Position numbers and translations under genes: made by a program. From Bacteroidota bacterium (lineage in GTDB: Bacteria > Bacteroidota > Bacteroidia > Chitinophagales > Chitinophagaceae), in the NCBI GenBank assembly GCA_018266575.1, contig JAFEAE010000014.1, positions 1 to 64,000 of the forward strand: a DNA stretch of 64,000 nt, written 5' to 3'. Shown one piece after another: positions 19,032 to 28,155 of this stretch (position 1 is the stretch's first letter; each line of letters starts with the position of its first letter). The notes beneath the pieces are model-generated. The model made no database searches. It was not told where the DNA came from and was given only the letters and a program-made list of their open reading frames with translations.

Positions 19032-20033
19032 TCAGCTAACGCTTTCTTCTTCATTTAAAGCCGGGGTAAAAACAGGAAGTTCTACCTCAATATATTCGTT
19101 GAGCTTGGAAAGTTCAACGATGGTTGTGTTTCTTTCAACGCTTTCGCGGTACATCGGTACAAATTTCGCATTGAACTTGATTTCTTCATAAGTATAAGAA
19201 GTACGTTGCAAAACGATATTTGAATACACATTATCAAACCCCCTTATCAATACGTACACTTCCACATCTGCAATTTTCATGTCTTCCGGGCCAAGGCCAG
19301 TTAAAGGGCTATGTTCATCAAGCGGGTGTACAACAGTAAAATTCATAGGTAAACTATCAACGCGTTGGCGTTCGAGATCAAGCGTATAAAATTTATATTC
19401 TGTCTTACTATTTTCCATCTGCTGAAGCCCGATAGTAACTTTCACTTCAACATCTGTGAGCACATGATTGTCTTTATAAGAAACAAAACGGAACATCAAT
19501 GCCGTTTTCCCGCGATAAGGGCTGATCAATGCGTGGTCGCTGAACATCAGGAACGCCTTTGGTTTTGAAAAACGCCCGTACATCAGGCCGGTAAAAATAG
19601 CCAGCGATAAGAACCCGGATATTGCTTCTATTGATGCAACAAAATTTGCAGCATCACCAACAGGGTTTACGCGTCCGTAACCAACTGTTGTAAATGTTTC
19701 CGTGCTGAAAAAATAGATCTCTTTGAACTTTTGCCATGGTGTTTGCGCAATCATTCCCTGGAATTCGTTTGCACCGATAAGTGCATAAATAATGCTGAAG
19801 AAAAGGTTCACCGACAAATAAAAAATGCCAATGATCATTATAAATTTCCAACGCGGCATATTCAGCATGCTATGATAAATGCTGTAACGTTCCCATGCCG
19901 GCAACCCTTCTTTTTCAAGATTAAAACTCCCGTCACGGTTAATGAACCTGCCGCCAACATTGGTGGTACTGTTACCAAAGCCGGTATCGTTGTTAACTTT
20001 TGATGAAAGATGAACACGTTTATGAGTAGCCAT
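19032..20033 (-). CDS. Inward-rectifier potassium channel (KirBac family)
   Basis: 333 aa. An N-terminal amphipathic 'slide' segment precedes helix 1 (FIMIIGIFYLSVNLFFSIIY, about 64-83). A pore loop holds the selectivity filter TVGYG (116-120) in the phrase FFSTETFTTVGYG, followed by helix 2 (about 130-150). A C-terminal cytoplasmic immunoglobulin-like domain contains LMFRFVSYKDNHVLTDVEV and HPLDEHSPL, both typical of Kir channels. Passive K+ conduction across the inner membrane, gated by ligands or lipids. It is a single gene between pyruvate kinase and the tetR gene. Confidence 0.93.
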   Translation of the reverse strand: MATHKRVHLSSKVNNDTGFGNSTTNVGGRFINRDGSFNLEKEGLPAWERYSIYHSMLNMPRWKFIMIIGIFYLSVNLFFSIIYALIGANEFQGMIAQTPWQKFKEIYFFSTETFTTVGYGRVNPVGDAANFVASIEAISGFLSLAIFTGLMYGRFSKPKAFLMFSDHALISPYRGKTALMFRFVSYKDNHVLTDVEVKVTIGLQQMENSKTEYKFYTLDLERQRVDSLPMNFTVVHPLDEHSPLTGLGPEDMKIADVEVYVLIRGFDNVYSNIVLQRTSYTYEEIKFNAKFVPMYRESVERNTTIVELSKLNEYIEVELPVFTPALNEEESVS

Positions 20034-20111
20034 AAAATATTGCTGTTGTGGTAAAAGATCGCAATCCTAAATTAACGATTTCGGCAAAAATAAAGACGGG
20101 GAAAACAACAG

Positions 20112-20135
20112 ATGCCTGCAAAAGTTTGCAAGCAC
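20112..20135 (-). terminator. Possible terminator after pyruvate kinase
   Basis: Arms TGCAAA and TTTGCA (20117-20122, 20125-20130), extended by a further 3 bp beyond one mismatch, lie 32 bp after the pyk stop. Only a broken T-tract follows on the minus strand, so termination is uncertain. Confidence 0.3.
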
Positions 20136-20166
20136 CTTGTTTTTGGTTATAAGCAATAACAAAAAT

Positions 20167-21660
20167 TTAGTCAGTGATTTTTGTGATCTTCAACATATTT
20201 GTGGGAAGATGTAACTGAACAGGAATACTTCCGGTGTTTACAACAACATCACCGCTTTTAATAAACCCTCTTTCTTTTAATATCTGAGCCTGGTCGCCGA
20301 AAATATCATCCACACTTTCTTCCTCGTCATAATAAAAAGCACGGACGCCCCAACTTAAACTAAGCTGGTTGATCAATGTTTTTTCTTTAGAGAAAATATA
20401 TAAAGGCGCTTTGGGTCGATAACTTGAAAGCATAAAACCAGTGTAACCACTCTGCGTCATTCCGATCAACGCATCAGCGTTTGCGTCTTTAGCAAGTTTA
20501 CATGCGTTGTAACAAATTGCATCACTCAAAAAAGATGGTGAATGCGGTTGTGGTGCAAGCCTGTCTTCCAGGTTGTATGGATAATCATTTTTTTCAACTT
20601 CCATAATTATTTTGCGCATGGTTTCAACAACCAATGCCGGATGCTGGCCTGCAGCAGTTTCTGCGCTAAGCATTACGGCATCTGCTCCTTCAAGCACTGC
20701 GTTTGCAACATCTGTGATCTCGCTACGGTTTGGTTTGGTACGTTCAATCATACTCTCCATCATCTGCGTTGCAACGATTACCGGTTTTGCACGGTGCAGG
20801 CATTTGCGGATCAGTTGTTTTTGAATTAACGGAACTTGTTCAACAGGAAGTTCAACACCCAAATCGCCACGTGCAACCATGATACCGTCTGATTCAAGAA
20901 TGATATCGCGGATATTTGTGAGTGCTTCAGGTTTTTCTATTTTCGCGATGATCTTTGTTTTACTTTTTTTCTCATCGAGTTTGCTGCGCAAAATCACAAT
21001 ATCTTTTACATGCCTTACAAAAGATAGTGCTACCCAATCCAATTTTTGCTCGATAATAAAATCTAGATCTACTAAATCTTTTTCGGTGAGCGCAGGCAGT
21101 GAAATTTTTGTATCGGGAAGATTTACTCCTTTTTTCGAAGAAAGAATTCCACCTAATGTCACCTGCACTTTTACATCATTGTTTTTTTCGATACCAACAA
21201 CTTTCACTTCTAATTTTCCATCGTCGATCAAAATCGTGTTGCCGATTTTTACATCCGAATGAAGATTAGGGTAAGAAACGTAAATGCGTTCTTTAGTACC
21301 AACCAATTTCTCATTGGTAAATGTGAGGATATCCCCTACTGCAACATCCATTGAACCGCCTTCAATTTCACCAACACGTAATTTAGGCCCTTGCAGGTCA
21401 CCCAATATTGCAATGTTATAAGGTTGAGTAGTGTTTATTTTGCGGATGTGGTCAATAATTTTTGCTTTGTCTTCATGTGAGCCATGAGAAAAATTAAGAC
21501 GGAACACGTTTACTCCTGCTTTTACAAGATCCAATAATTTATCGTAGGTATCACAAGCCGGCCCAACAGTTGCAACAATTTTTGTGCGATGAAATGTATG
21601 TTCTAATCCCGCCTGTTTATCCATTGTTTCGTGTAAATATTTCGATAAGTGTTTTGACAT
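20167..21660 (-). CDS. pyk: Pyruvate kinase
   Basis: 497 aa from ATG 21660 (MSKHLSKYLHETMDKQ). The frame runs up to an ATG at 21705, but that codon lies in the loop of an intrinsic terminator, so the later start is chosen. Makes pyruvate and ATP from phosphoenolpyruvate. Visible: TKIVATVGPACDTYDKL at the N-terminus, RLNFSHGSHEDK, the active-site signature IAKIEKPEALTNI, VARGDLGVELP, and MMESMIERTKPNRSEITDVANAV. The C-terminal allosteric domain is present and ends LPTNMLKITKITD. Partner gene pfkA lies 66 bp upstream. Confidence 0.96.
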   Translation of the reverse strand: MSKHLSKYLHETMDKQAGLEHTFHRTKIVATVGPACDTYDKLLDLVKAGVNVFRLNFSHGSHEDKAKIIDHIRKINTTQPYNIAILGDLQGPKLRVGEIEGGSMDVAVGDILTFTNEKLVGTKERIYVSYPNLHSDVKIGNTILIDDGKLEVKVVGIEKNNDVKVQVTLGGILSSKKGVNLPDTKISLPALTEKDLVDLDFIIEQKLDWVALSFVRHVKDIVILRSKLDEKKSKTKIIAKIEKPEALTNIRDIILESDGIMVARGDLGVELPVEQVPLIQKQLIRKCLHRAKPVIVATQMMESMIERTKPNRSEITDVANAVLEGADAVMLSAETAAGQHPALVVETMRKIIMEVEKNDYPYNLEDRLAPQPHSPSFLSDAICYNACKLAKDANADALIGMTQSGYTGFMLSSYRPKAPLYIFSKEKTLINQLSLSWGVRAFYYDEEESVDDIFGDQAQILKERGFIKSGDVVVNTGSIPVQLHLPTNMLKITKITD

Positions 21661-21685
21661 GTACAGTTGAATTTGTTTGGTTAAA

Positions 21686-21713
21686 TTAAAAAAGCAGGAA
21701 CGCATTTCCTGCT
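21686..21713 (-). terminator. Intrinsic terminator between pfkA and pyk
   Basis: Perfect 8-bp stem, AGCAGGAA (21693-21700) and TTCCTGCT (21706-21713), 5-nt loop, followed on the minus strand by a run of T then AATTT. It lies 14 bp after the pfkA stop and only about 25 bp before the pyk ATG, so it can limit read-through into pyk. Confidence 0.8.
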
Positions 21714-21726
21714 ATCAAATTTATAA

Positions 21727-22710
21727 TTAAGAAGCTAATATTTTTACAATTTTCAGCCAGTCATCGCTGATCTTTTGTTTTGCCTTCACTGCTTTTTCCA
21801 GTGGGGTATAATGCATCCTGTTGTTCATGATCCCAACCATTACGTTGTGGCGGTCTTCCATCAAACATTCCACTGCTGAATATCCCATGCGGCTCGCGAT
21901 CAAACGATCCATGCAACTTGGTGCACCGCCGCGTTGAATGTGGCCAAGCACACATACACGCGTATCTGCTGAAGGGATCCTTTCTTTAATAATTTTTGCC
22001 ACTTCATCAGCTCCGCCAAAATTGTCGCCTTCGGCAACAACAACCATGTTTACTAATTTTTTGCGGCGCTCTTTTTCAAGTAAAGAAGATATTAATTCTT
22101 CAATATCTGTTTTGCGCTCCGGGATCAATATATGTTCTGCACCGGTCGCAATTCCGCTATGCAAAGCGATATAGCCTGCATCGCGTCCCATCACTTCAAT
22201 AATAAAAAGGCGGTCATGCGCATCAGCAGTGTCACGGATTTTATCAATAGCCTCAACTGCAGTGTTTGCAGCAGTATCAAAACCTATGGTGAAATCTGTT
22301 CCGGCAATATCTTTATCAATTGTTCCGGGAAGCCCGATACAAGGGATGTCAAACTCGTTACTGAATTTATGTGCACCACGGAAAGAACCATCTCCCCCGA
22401 TTACCACCAATCCATTCACTCCTAATTTTTTTAAATTGGCATGCGCTTTTTTTCTTCCCTCATATTCAAAAAATTCTTTGCATCGAGCTGTTTTTAAAAT
22501 TGTGCCCCCACGCTGAATAATATTCGCAACGCTGCGGGAATGCATGGGAATAATATCATTTTCGATCATGCCGCTATAACCGCGCATAATACCAAAAACT
22601 TCCAATCCATAATAAATACCGGTACGGACAACTGCACGAACTGCGGCGTTCATTCCCGGTGCATCGCCGCCGGAAGTAAGCACGCCAATCTTGGTTACTT
22701 TCTTTTCCAT
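21727..22710 (-). CDS. pfkA: ATP-dependent 6-phosphofructokinase
   Basis: 327 aa, the usual bacterial length. Phosphorylates fructose 6-phosphate. Visible: TSGGDAPGMNAAVR (12-25), GGDGSFRGA (ATP-type rather than PPi-type signature), the catalytic region PGTIDKDIAGTDFTIGFDTA, EVMGRDAGYIAL, and PERKTDIEEL. Glycolytic pair with pyk. Upstream on the minus strand TATTTTTG (22802-22809) fits the TAnnTTTG promoter element, giving a leader of about 85 nt. Confidence 0.96.
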   Translation of the reverse strand: MEKKVTKIGVLTSGGDAPGMNAAVRAVVRTGIYYGLEVFGIMRGYSGMIENDIIPMHSRSVANIIQRGGTILKTARCKEFFEYEGRKKAHANLKKLGVNGLVVIGGDGSFRGAHKFSNEFDIPCIGLPGTIDKDIAGTDFTIGFDTAANTAVEAIDKIRDTADAHDRLFIIEVMGRDAGYIALHSGIATGAEHILIPERKTDIEELISSLLEKERRKKLVNMVVVAEGDNFGGADEVAKIIKERIPSADTRVCVLGHIQRGGAPSCMDRLIASRMGYSAVECLMEDRHNVMVGIMNNRMHYTPLEKAVKAKQKISDDWLKIVKILAS

Positions 22711-23069
22711 TAATAAATTGAATTCTATCGGTTATTGTTTAAACAAGTTGCAATAATGAGCAGGAATTCTTGAAAATTATTCATCCGGTTTAAACAAGGC
22801 TCAAAAATAAGGATTTGATTTGATACCTGAACTTTCTGCCAATTGGTTACCATTAATTTAATGCCAAAAAGAAATAAGCAAATTTTTTTATAAATTTTCT
22901 AATCCAATACCATTAACATCCCTTACTTACATTAACCTGCTAACTAAGCCACCGATAACGAACGGTACTTATGTGCAGTACCTGTGAAAAATAATTTTTT
23001 GCCCTCTTCCGCAGCATTTCTTAAATTTAGGTACACAGTTCTTTAATTTCTTCACTAAAATTGAAACCA
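22711..23069. promoter_or_regulatory. Divergent intergenic region with pfkA promoter candidate and repeated GTTTAAACAAG
   Basis: No gene seen. The 11-mer GTTTAAACAAG occurs twice in direct orientation, at 22738-22748 and 22789-22799, each holding the 8-bp palindrome GTTTAAAC. The second copy lies next to the minus-strand element TATTTTTG (22802-22809), near the predicted pfkA start site. A -33 element is not clear. Confidence 0.4.
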
Positions 23070-23456
23070 ATGGAATCGTCAACCATCGAACAGTTTCAAG
23101 AGGAGTTGCAATCGTGGAAGCATGAGCTCTCCTCCATCAAACAGGAAATCCGCCATTTCGAGCACGAGCTTGAAGATATGGCAACACAAAAACTCCCCCG
23201 CACCTTGCTGGCACAGGTTGAACATTTTCAAAACCTGTTTATTTGTCACAAAGAAGTGATCGACACGTTACGACACGACCTTCCAGATTCACACCAAAAA
23301 GTAGAAAACATTTTTAATGTTTTGCGCACTGTGAAGAACGATTCACAGAACGCCTTATCTGAGCGGATGGAAACATTCAAGAAGATTTTTAATGATGTAA
23401 AAAACGAATTCAATCATTTTATTTCAAGCATGCAATTACAACTTGCAGGTGTTTGA
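23070..23456 (+). CDS. Hypothetical coiled-coil protein
   Basis: 128 aa from ATG 23070 (MESSTIEQFQEELQSWKHEL); a TTG nine bases earlier is also in frame but less likely. No signal peptide or membrane helix. The whole chain is charged and predicted helical, with heptad-like patterns at 5-45 and 60-125. A cytoplasmic helical bundle is likely. No family recognised. Single gene, divergent from pfkA and closed by a good terminator. Confidence 0.75.
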   Translation: MESSTIEQFQEELQSWKHELSSIKQEIRHFEHELEDMATQKLPRTLLAQVEHFQNLFICHKEVIDTLRHDLPDSHQKVENIFNVLRTVKNDSQNALSERMETFKKIFNDVKNEFNHFISSMQLQLAGV

Positions 23457-23475
23457 AATTAACATATCCGGCACT

Positions 23476-23506
23476 AAAAGGCAGCGAATTTTCGTTGCCT
23501 TTTTTG
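23476..23506 (+). terminator. Intrinsic terminator of the coiled-coil gene
   Basis: Stem AAAGGCAGCGAA (23477-23488) and TTCGTTGCCTTT (23491-23502), one G-T pair, then a T-run. It lies 20 bp after the stop. Confidence 0.85.
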
Positions 23507-23711
23507 TTTGTCTGCACCTGGATTTTTGTGATTGATGAGATTTCCCGGATTTATTAAACATTAATGTCATAAAGAATATTGATTTGAAAACTTCTTAAAA
23601 AAATTTATTTATTTCAATCGACTCCGCACTGCGACTATTATTATTCAAAACAATTAATTTTCCATTTTCTTTTTTTTGAATAAGGTTTGATTCATCTCTT
23701 AACTAAAAAAC

Positions 23712-25343
23712 ATGAAGACATTTTTTTCTCTCGTGTGTGCATTATCTTTTTCAATGGCCTATGCGCAGCAAATATCAATTATCCCAAAGCCTGTGAGTTT
23801 GACAACTAAGGCTGGAAATTTTGTGATCACTCCAAACACAACGATCGTTGGGGAAGGTGAGGATGAAAAAAAAGCCGCAGTTTTTTTTAATGATTACCTG
23901 CAACAACTGTACGGGTTCAAATTAAAGACCGGCAAAAAACCAGCAAAAAATTCTATCATTCTTTCTACTAAAAAAACTGCTGCAGGTTCTGTTGATGGAA
24001 AATATACAATGAATATTTCATCATCAGAAATAAACATCACAGGTGATACCCACCAGGGAACTTTTTATGGCATACAAACGCTGATACAATTATTGCCAAC
24101 AGAAATTTCTTCTGATCTGAAAATACCAGCACTTGAGATCACCGATTATCCTCGTTTTAAATATCGCGGGTTGATGCTTGATGTAGGCCGTCATTTCATG
24201 CCGGTTGATTTTGTAAAAAGATATATCGATTATATCGCATTGCATAAAATGAATTATTTCCACTGGCATTTAACGGAAGACCAGGGCTGGCGCATCGAAA
24301 TAAAAAAATACCCGAAACTAACGGAGATAGGTAGCTGCAGAAACGGAACGATCATCGGGCATCATCCGGGAACAGGAAACGACAATGAGAAACATTGCGG
24401 CTATTATACGCAGGAACAAATTAAAGATGTGGTGAAATATGCTGCAGACAGGTATATCACCATCATTCCTGAAATTGAAATGCCGGGACATTCCTCAGCT
24501 GCAATTGCAGCATACCCTCAACTGAGTTGTTTCCCGAATGAATCCACAAAAGTTCATAAAGGTGTTGTTTGGAGCGGAGATACAACGGGAAAACAAGTTC
24601 AACAAAGCTGGGGAGTTTATGAAGATGTGTATTGCCCGAGCGAGTTCACGTTTAAATTTATTGAAGATGTACTGGATGAAGTGATGCAGTTATTTCCTTC
24701 TCAATACATTCATATCGGTGGAGATGAATGCCCGAAATCAAATTGGAAAAGAAGTGAATTTTGCCAGAACCTGATCAAAGAAAAAGGTTTGAAAGATGAA
24801 GAAGGTTTGCAGAGCTATTTTATTCAACGTGTGGAAAAATATCTGAACAGCAAAGGAAGAAGGATTATTGGTTGGGATGAAATTTTGGAAGGCGGAATTG
24901 CACCGAATGCAACGATAATGAGCTGGCGCGGGGAAAAAGGTGGTATAGATGCTGCAAACCAACACCACAATGTGATGATGACGCCTGGTGAATATGTTTA
25001 CTTCGATCATGCACAATCGAAGACAGAAGATTCGCTAACGATAGGTGGCTACCTTCCATTGGAAACAGTGTACAATTACAACCCTTTTCCATCAGGGCTT
25101 GCAGAAGAAAATCAGAAGTATATTCTCGGTGCACAGGCTAATGTGTGGACAGAATACATGAGCAACCCGAAAAAAGTAGAATACATGTTATTCCCAAGAT
25201 TAAGTGCATTAAGCGAAGTATTATGGAGTAAACAAGATGGCAAAAACTTTGACGAATTTTTGCAACGCATGCAAACACAATACCAACGTTACGGTTTATG
25301 GAAAGTGAATTATAATACGAAGGGGATTCATAAGGGTGAATAG
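23712..25343 (+). CDS. Beta-N-acetylhexosaminidase, GH20
   Basis: 543 aa. Signal peptide (MKTFFSLVCALSFSMAYAQQ), so exported. N-terminal GH20b domain (about 22-145), then the catalytic barrel. Motifs: GLMLDVGRHFMPVDFVKRYID, HWHLTEDQGWRIEI, and the catalytic Asp-Glu pair D338-E339 in HIGGDECPKSNW, where Asp orients the substrate acetamido group and Glu is the acid. Removes terminal beta-GlcNAc or beta-GalNAc. Upstream of the GH29 fucosidase (71-bp gap), near SusC/SusD, the ROK regulator and NagB, which fits breakdown of fucosylated GlcNAc glycans. Confidence 0.95.
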   Translation: MKTFFSLVCALSFSMAYAQQISIIPKPVSLTTKAGNFVITPNTTIVGEGEDEKKAAVFFNDYLQQLYGFKLKTGKKPAKNSIILSTKKTAAGSVDGKYTMNISSSEINITGDTHQGTFYGIQTLIQLLPTEISSDLKIPALEITDYPRFKYRGLMLDVGRHFMPVDFVKRYIDYIALHKMNYFHWHLTEDQGWRIEIKKYPKLTEIGSCRNGTIIGHHPGTGNDNEKHCGYYTQEQIKDVVKYAADRYITIIPEIEMPGHSSAAIAAYPQLSCFPNESTKVHKGVVWSGDTTGKQVQQSWGVYEDVYCPSEFTFKFIEDVLDEVMQLFPSQYIHIGGDECPKSNWKRSEFCQNLIKEKGLKDEEGLQSYFIQRVEKYLNSKGRRIIGWDEILEGGIAPNATIMSWRGEKGGIDAANQHHNVMMTPGEYVYFDHAQSKTEDSLTIGGYLPLETVYNYNPFPSGLAEENQKYILGAQANVWTEYMSNPKKVEYMLFPRLSALSEVLWSKQDGKNFDEFLQRMQTQYQRYGLWKVNYNTKGIHKGE

Positions 25344-25414
25344 TGAATGGTAAGTGGGGAATGAATAAGATCAACAATTCTTAATTATTAATTTCTAATT
25401 CCTAATTTTTAGTC

Positions 25415-26836
25415 ATGAAATATTTATCATCAATCATTTTTGTTTTCATTTTCTCATTCGCAATCGCCCAGGAAAAATATGTTCCGCCTGCTGATACATT
25501 AGTCCAGAAAAAAATTGAAGAATGGCAGGATTTGAAATTCGGTTTATTCATGCATTGGGGAACATACAGTCAGTGGGGGGTTGTGGAAAGCTGGAGCATC
25601 TGTCCCGAAGATGAAGGATGGACACAACGCAGAGGCCCATATTCATCAGATTATTTTGGTTATAAGAAAGCGTATGAAAACCTGCAGACAACTTTCAACC
25701 CAACAAACTTCAATCCTGAAAAATGGGTTGCTGCTGCAAAAAATGCAGGAATGAAATATGTGGTCTTCACTACAAAACATCACGATGGTTTTTGCATGTT
25801 CGATACTAAGCAGACGGATTATAAGATCACATCACCCAAAACACCGTTCTCTTCAAACCCGAGAAGCAATGTGGCCAAAGAAGTTTTCAATGCATTCAGA
25901 AAAGAAAATTTTTTGATCGGCGCATATTTTTCAAAACCAGACTGGCATTCTGAAAATTACTGGTGGCCTTACTTTCCGCCAAAAGACCGCAACGTAAATT
26001 ATGACCCGAAAAAATATCCTGAGCGTTGGAATGCATTCAAACAATTTACGTTTAACCAGATAAAAGAATTGATGAGTGACTATGGAAAGATGGATATTCT
26101 ATGGCTTGATGGTGGTTGGGTCCGCTCATTATCATCAGTCGATAAAAATGTAGAATGGCAGAAAGGAATTGTGTACGACCAGGATATTGATATGAAGAAA
26201 ATTGCAGCAATGGGAAGAAGTTTACAACCGGGATTAATTGTTGTTGACAGAAGTGTTGGCGGCGAATTTGAAAACTATCAAACACCGGAGCAGCAAGTGC
26301 CGGACAAACCACTTTCATTTCCATGGGAAACTTGTATGACGATGGGCAACTCGTGGAGTTTTGTTCCGAACGATCATTATAAATCAGCACAACAATTGGT
26401 TCAACTTTTAATAAAAATAGTTTCCCGCGGCGGCAACTTTTTATTAAACATCGGACCGGGCCCTGATGGAGATTGGGACCCTACCGCATATCAACGGTTA
26501 AATGATGTTGGTGCATGGATGAAAATAAACGGCGAAGGAATTTATTACAGCAAACCTATTGCCCCCTATTCATCAGATAATATTTTCTACACACAATCAA
26601 AAGACGGAAAAAATATTTACGCATTTTATTTGTCGGAAAAAGAAGATGTATCTCTTCCGGCACAAATAAAAATCAGCCAGTTAACAGCAAATAAAAAAAC
26701 TAAAATCACACTTCTCGGTTCAAAAGAAAAATTAAAATGGAAACAAGATGGTGCCGATATTATCGTCACTATTCCATCTTCATTACAAACAAAATTTTCG
26801 GGGAAATATGCGGATGTGTTTAAGGTAAGTTTATAA
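25415..26836 (+). CDS. Alpha-L-fucosidase, GH29
   Basis: 473 aa. Signal peptide (MKYLSSIIFVFIFSFAIAQ). GH29 features: FGLFMHWGTYSQWG near the N-terminus, KYVVFTTKHHDGFCMF, and the predicted nucleophile D232 in ILWLDGGWV. A C-terminal beta-sandwich follows at about 385-473. Retaining enzyme that removes terminal alpha-L-fucose. Probably cotranscribed with the GH20 gene. Its stop lies only 3 bp from the end of the convergent cytochrome gene. Confidence 0.95.
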   Translation: MKYLSSIIFVFIFSFAIAQEKYVPPADTLVQKKIEEWQDLKFGLFMHWGTYSQWGVVESWSICPEDEGWTQRRGPYSSDYFGYKKAYENLQTTFNPTNFNPEKWVAAAKNAGMKYVVFTTKHHDGFCMFDTKQTDYKITSPKTPFSSNPRSNVAKEVFNAFRKENFLIGAYFSKPDWHSENYWWPYFPPKDRNVNYDPKKYPERWNAFKQFTFNQIKELMSDYGKMDILWLDGGWVRSLSSVDKNVEWQKGIVYDQDIDMKKIAAMGRSLQPGLIVVDRSVGGEFENYQTPEQQVPDKPLSFPWETCMTMGNSWSFVPNDHYKSAQQLVQLLIKIVSRGGNFLLNIGPGPDGDWDPTAYQRLNDVGAWMKINGEGIYYSKPIAPYSSDNIFYTQSKDGKNIYAFYLSEKEDVSLPAQIKISQLTANKKTKITLLGSKEKLKWKQDGADIIVTIPSSLQTKFSGKYADVFKVSL

Positions 26837-26839
26837 TTT

Positions 26840-28087
26840 TTATTTCTTCTTTTTCAACTTCGCGATGAACGTATCGGATTGTTCTTTATAAACAGCAACA
26901 CGATGCGTTCTTACCAGATCAGCTGCACCGGTTTCAGCCATTTGTAAAAATATTTTTTTTGAAGGAAGGGCCGGCATGTGGCAATCGATACAATTATCTG
27001 CAAGGTTCAATCCTTTGGCTGGTGTTAATGTACAGAAATTATGTGATGCTTCATTATGGCAATTCATACATCTTGTTGAATATAATTTCGGGTTATTGAT
27101 CTCTTCTTTATGCACGTTGTGGCAGGAAGAACAATCCATATTGGCACTTGTGATATAGCATTTACTGGAGGTAAGCAACCCGTATTGGTTTCCATGCACA
27201 TCAAGCCACGAAGAACTATCTGTGTTATAATTTGGCAAAGAGAAATCTTCCAGCTTATCCCCTACGGCAAATGAAAATGGAGGCTTCACTTCTTTTCTGA
27301 ACCCGGAATGACACAACGCACAAGCGTCCATACGTTGTTGCCTGCTTAATAATTTTGCATTGATCACAAACATCCCTTTCTTTTCACCGGGATGTTGCGT
27401 GTGATATTGTACATGTTTTGAAGAAGGGCCGTGGCAACGCTCACAATCGACTCCGTATATAATACTGTTTTGATCAAACAAGGTGGCACTATTAGCATTT
27501 TCTTCATAGCTGGCATAAGTACCATGGCATTCTACGCATCGTGATTTGATTGGCCTGTCGAAATAAATCATTGTTGCCGGATATCCGGGGCTGTTGCACC
27601 AGCTATGCGCAGGAACATAATAAGAAACGGGAAGTTGAAACAATTCGTTTCCTTTCCAATACAAATATGTTTGCCCTTTTCTTCCCGAACCGATCACGAC
27701 TCCGAATTGTTCCCTCTGATATTCGGTCCCGCTGACATATGCGGTTTGAAAAAAACTATCTGCCTTTTTTTCCATCGCCACTTCCATAAATTTATTGTAG
27801 CGAAACCTGTTCTGCCCATCTTTAAAACTTCCTTTGATGGATTTATCACTTGCAATAGCAGAAGTATGATAATGCGCCGTTTTAATATGTGTTTCATAAA
27901 TATCCTTGTGGCAACCCATGCATGATAAAGATCCTGCAAACGTGGCTGCATCTTGCGAAGCAACATTATTTATATCAGAGGAAACAGTGTTAAAACTAAA
28001 ACACAAAAAGCTGACAGAATATACAATCAACAGGATGCAAAAAACAATTAAATACTGCCTCTTTATTGATTTTAAAAAAGCGGCCAT
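26840..28087 (-). CDS. Heptaheme c-type cytochrome (cytochrome c554-like)
   Basis: 415 aa. An N-terminal helix (YLIVFCILLIVYSVSFLCF) anchors or exports it. Seven CxxCH haem motifs: CMGCH, CVECH, CERCH, CALCH, CSSCH, CMNCH, CIDCH. The spacing and phrases such as GVDCERCHGPSSKH and CIDCHMPALPSKK match the cytochrome c554/multihaem family. Periplasmic or surface electron transfer is likely; the partner and substrate are unknown. Same strand as the vanadium-peroxidase-like and FG-GAP genes upstream (68-bp gap). Confidence 0.9.
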   Translation of the reverse strand: MAAFLKSIKRQYLIVFCILLIVYSVSFLCFSFNTVSSDINNVASQDAATFAGSLSCMGCHKDIYETHIKTAHYHTSAIASDKSIKGSFKDGQNRFRYNKFMEVAMEKKADSFFQTAYVSGTEYQREQFGVVIGSGRKGQTYLYWKGNELFQLPVSYYVPAHSWCNSPGYPATMIYFDRPIKSRCVECHGTYASYEENANSATLFDQNSIIYGVDCERCHGPSSKHVQYHTQHPGEKKGMFVINAKLLSRQQRMDACALCHSGFRKEVKPPFSFAVGDKLEDFSLPNYNTDSSSWLDVHGNQYGLLTSSKCYITSANMDCSSCHNVHKEEINNPKLYSTRCMNCHNEASHNFCTLTPAKGLNLADNCIDCHMPALPSKKIFLQMAETGAADLVRTHRVAVYKEQSDTFIAKLKKKK

Positions 28088-28155
28088 CGTTATTCTGTTT
28101 TGATTTCATTTATTTAAACGCAGCAATCCGGCATCGGGTTATCATTTAACCAAAT

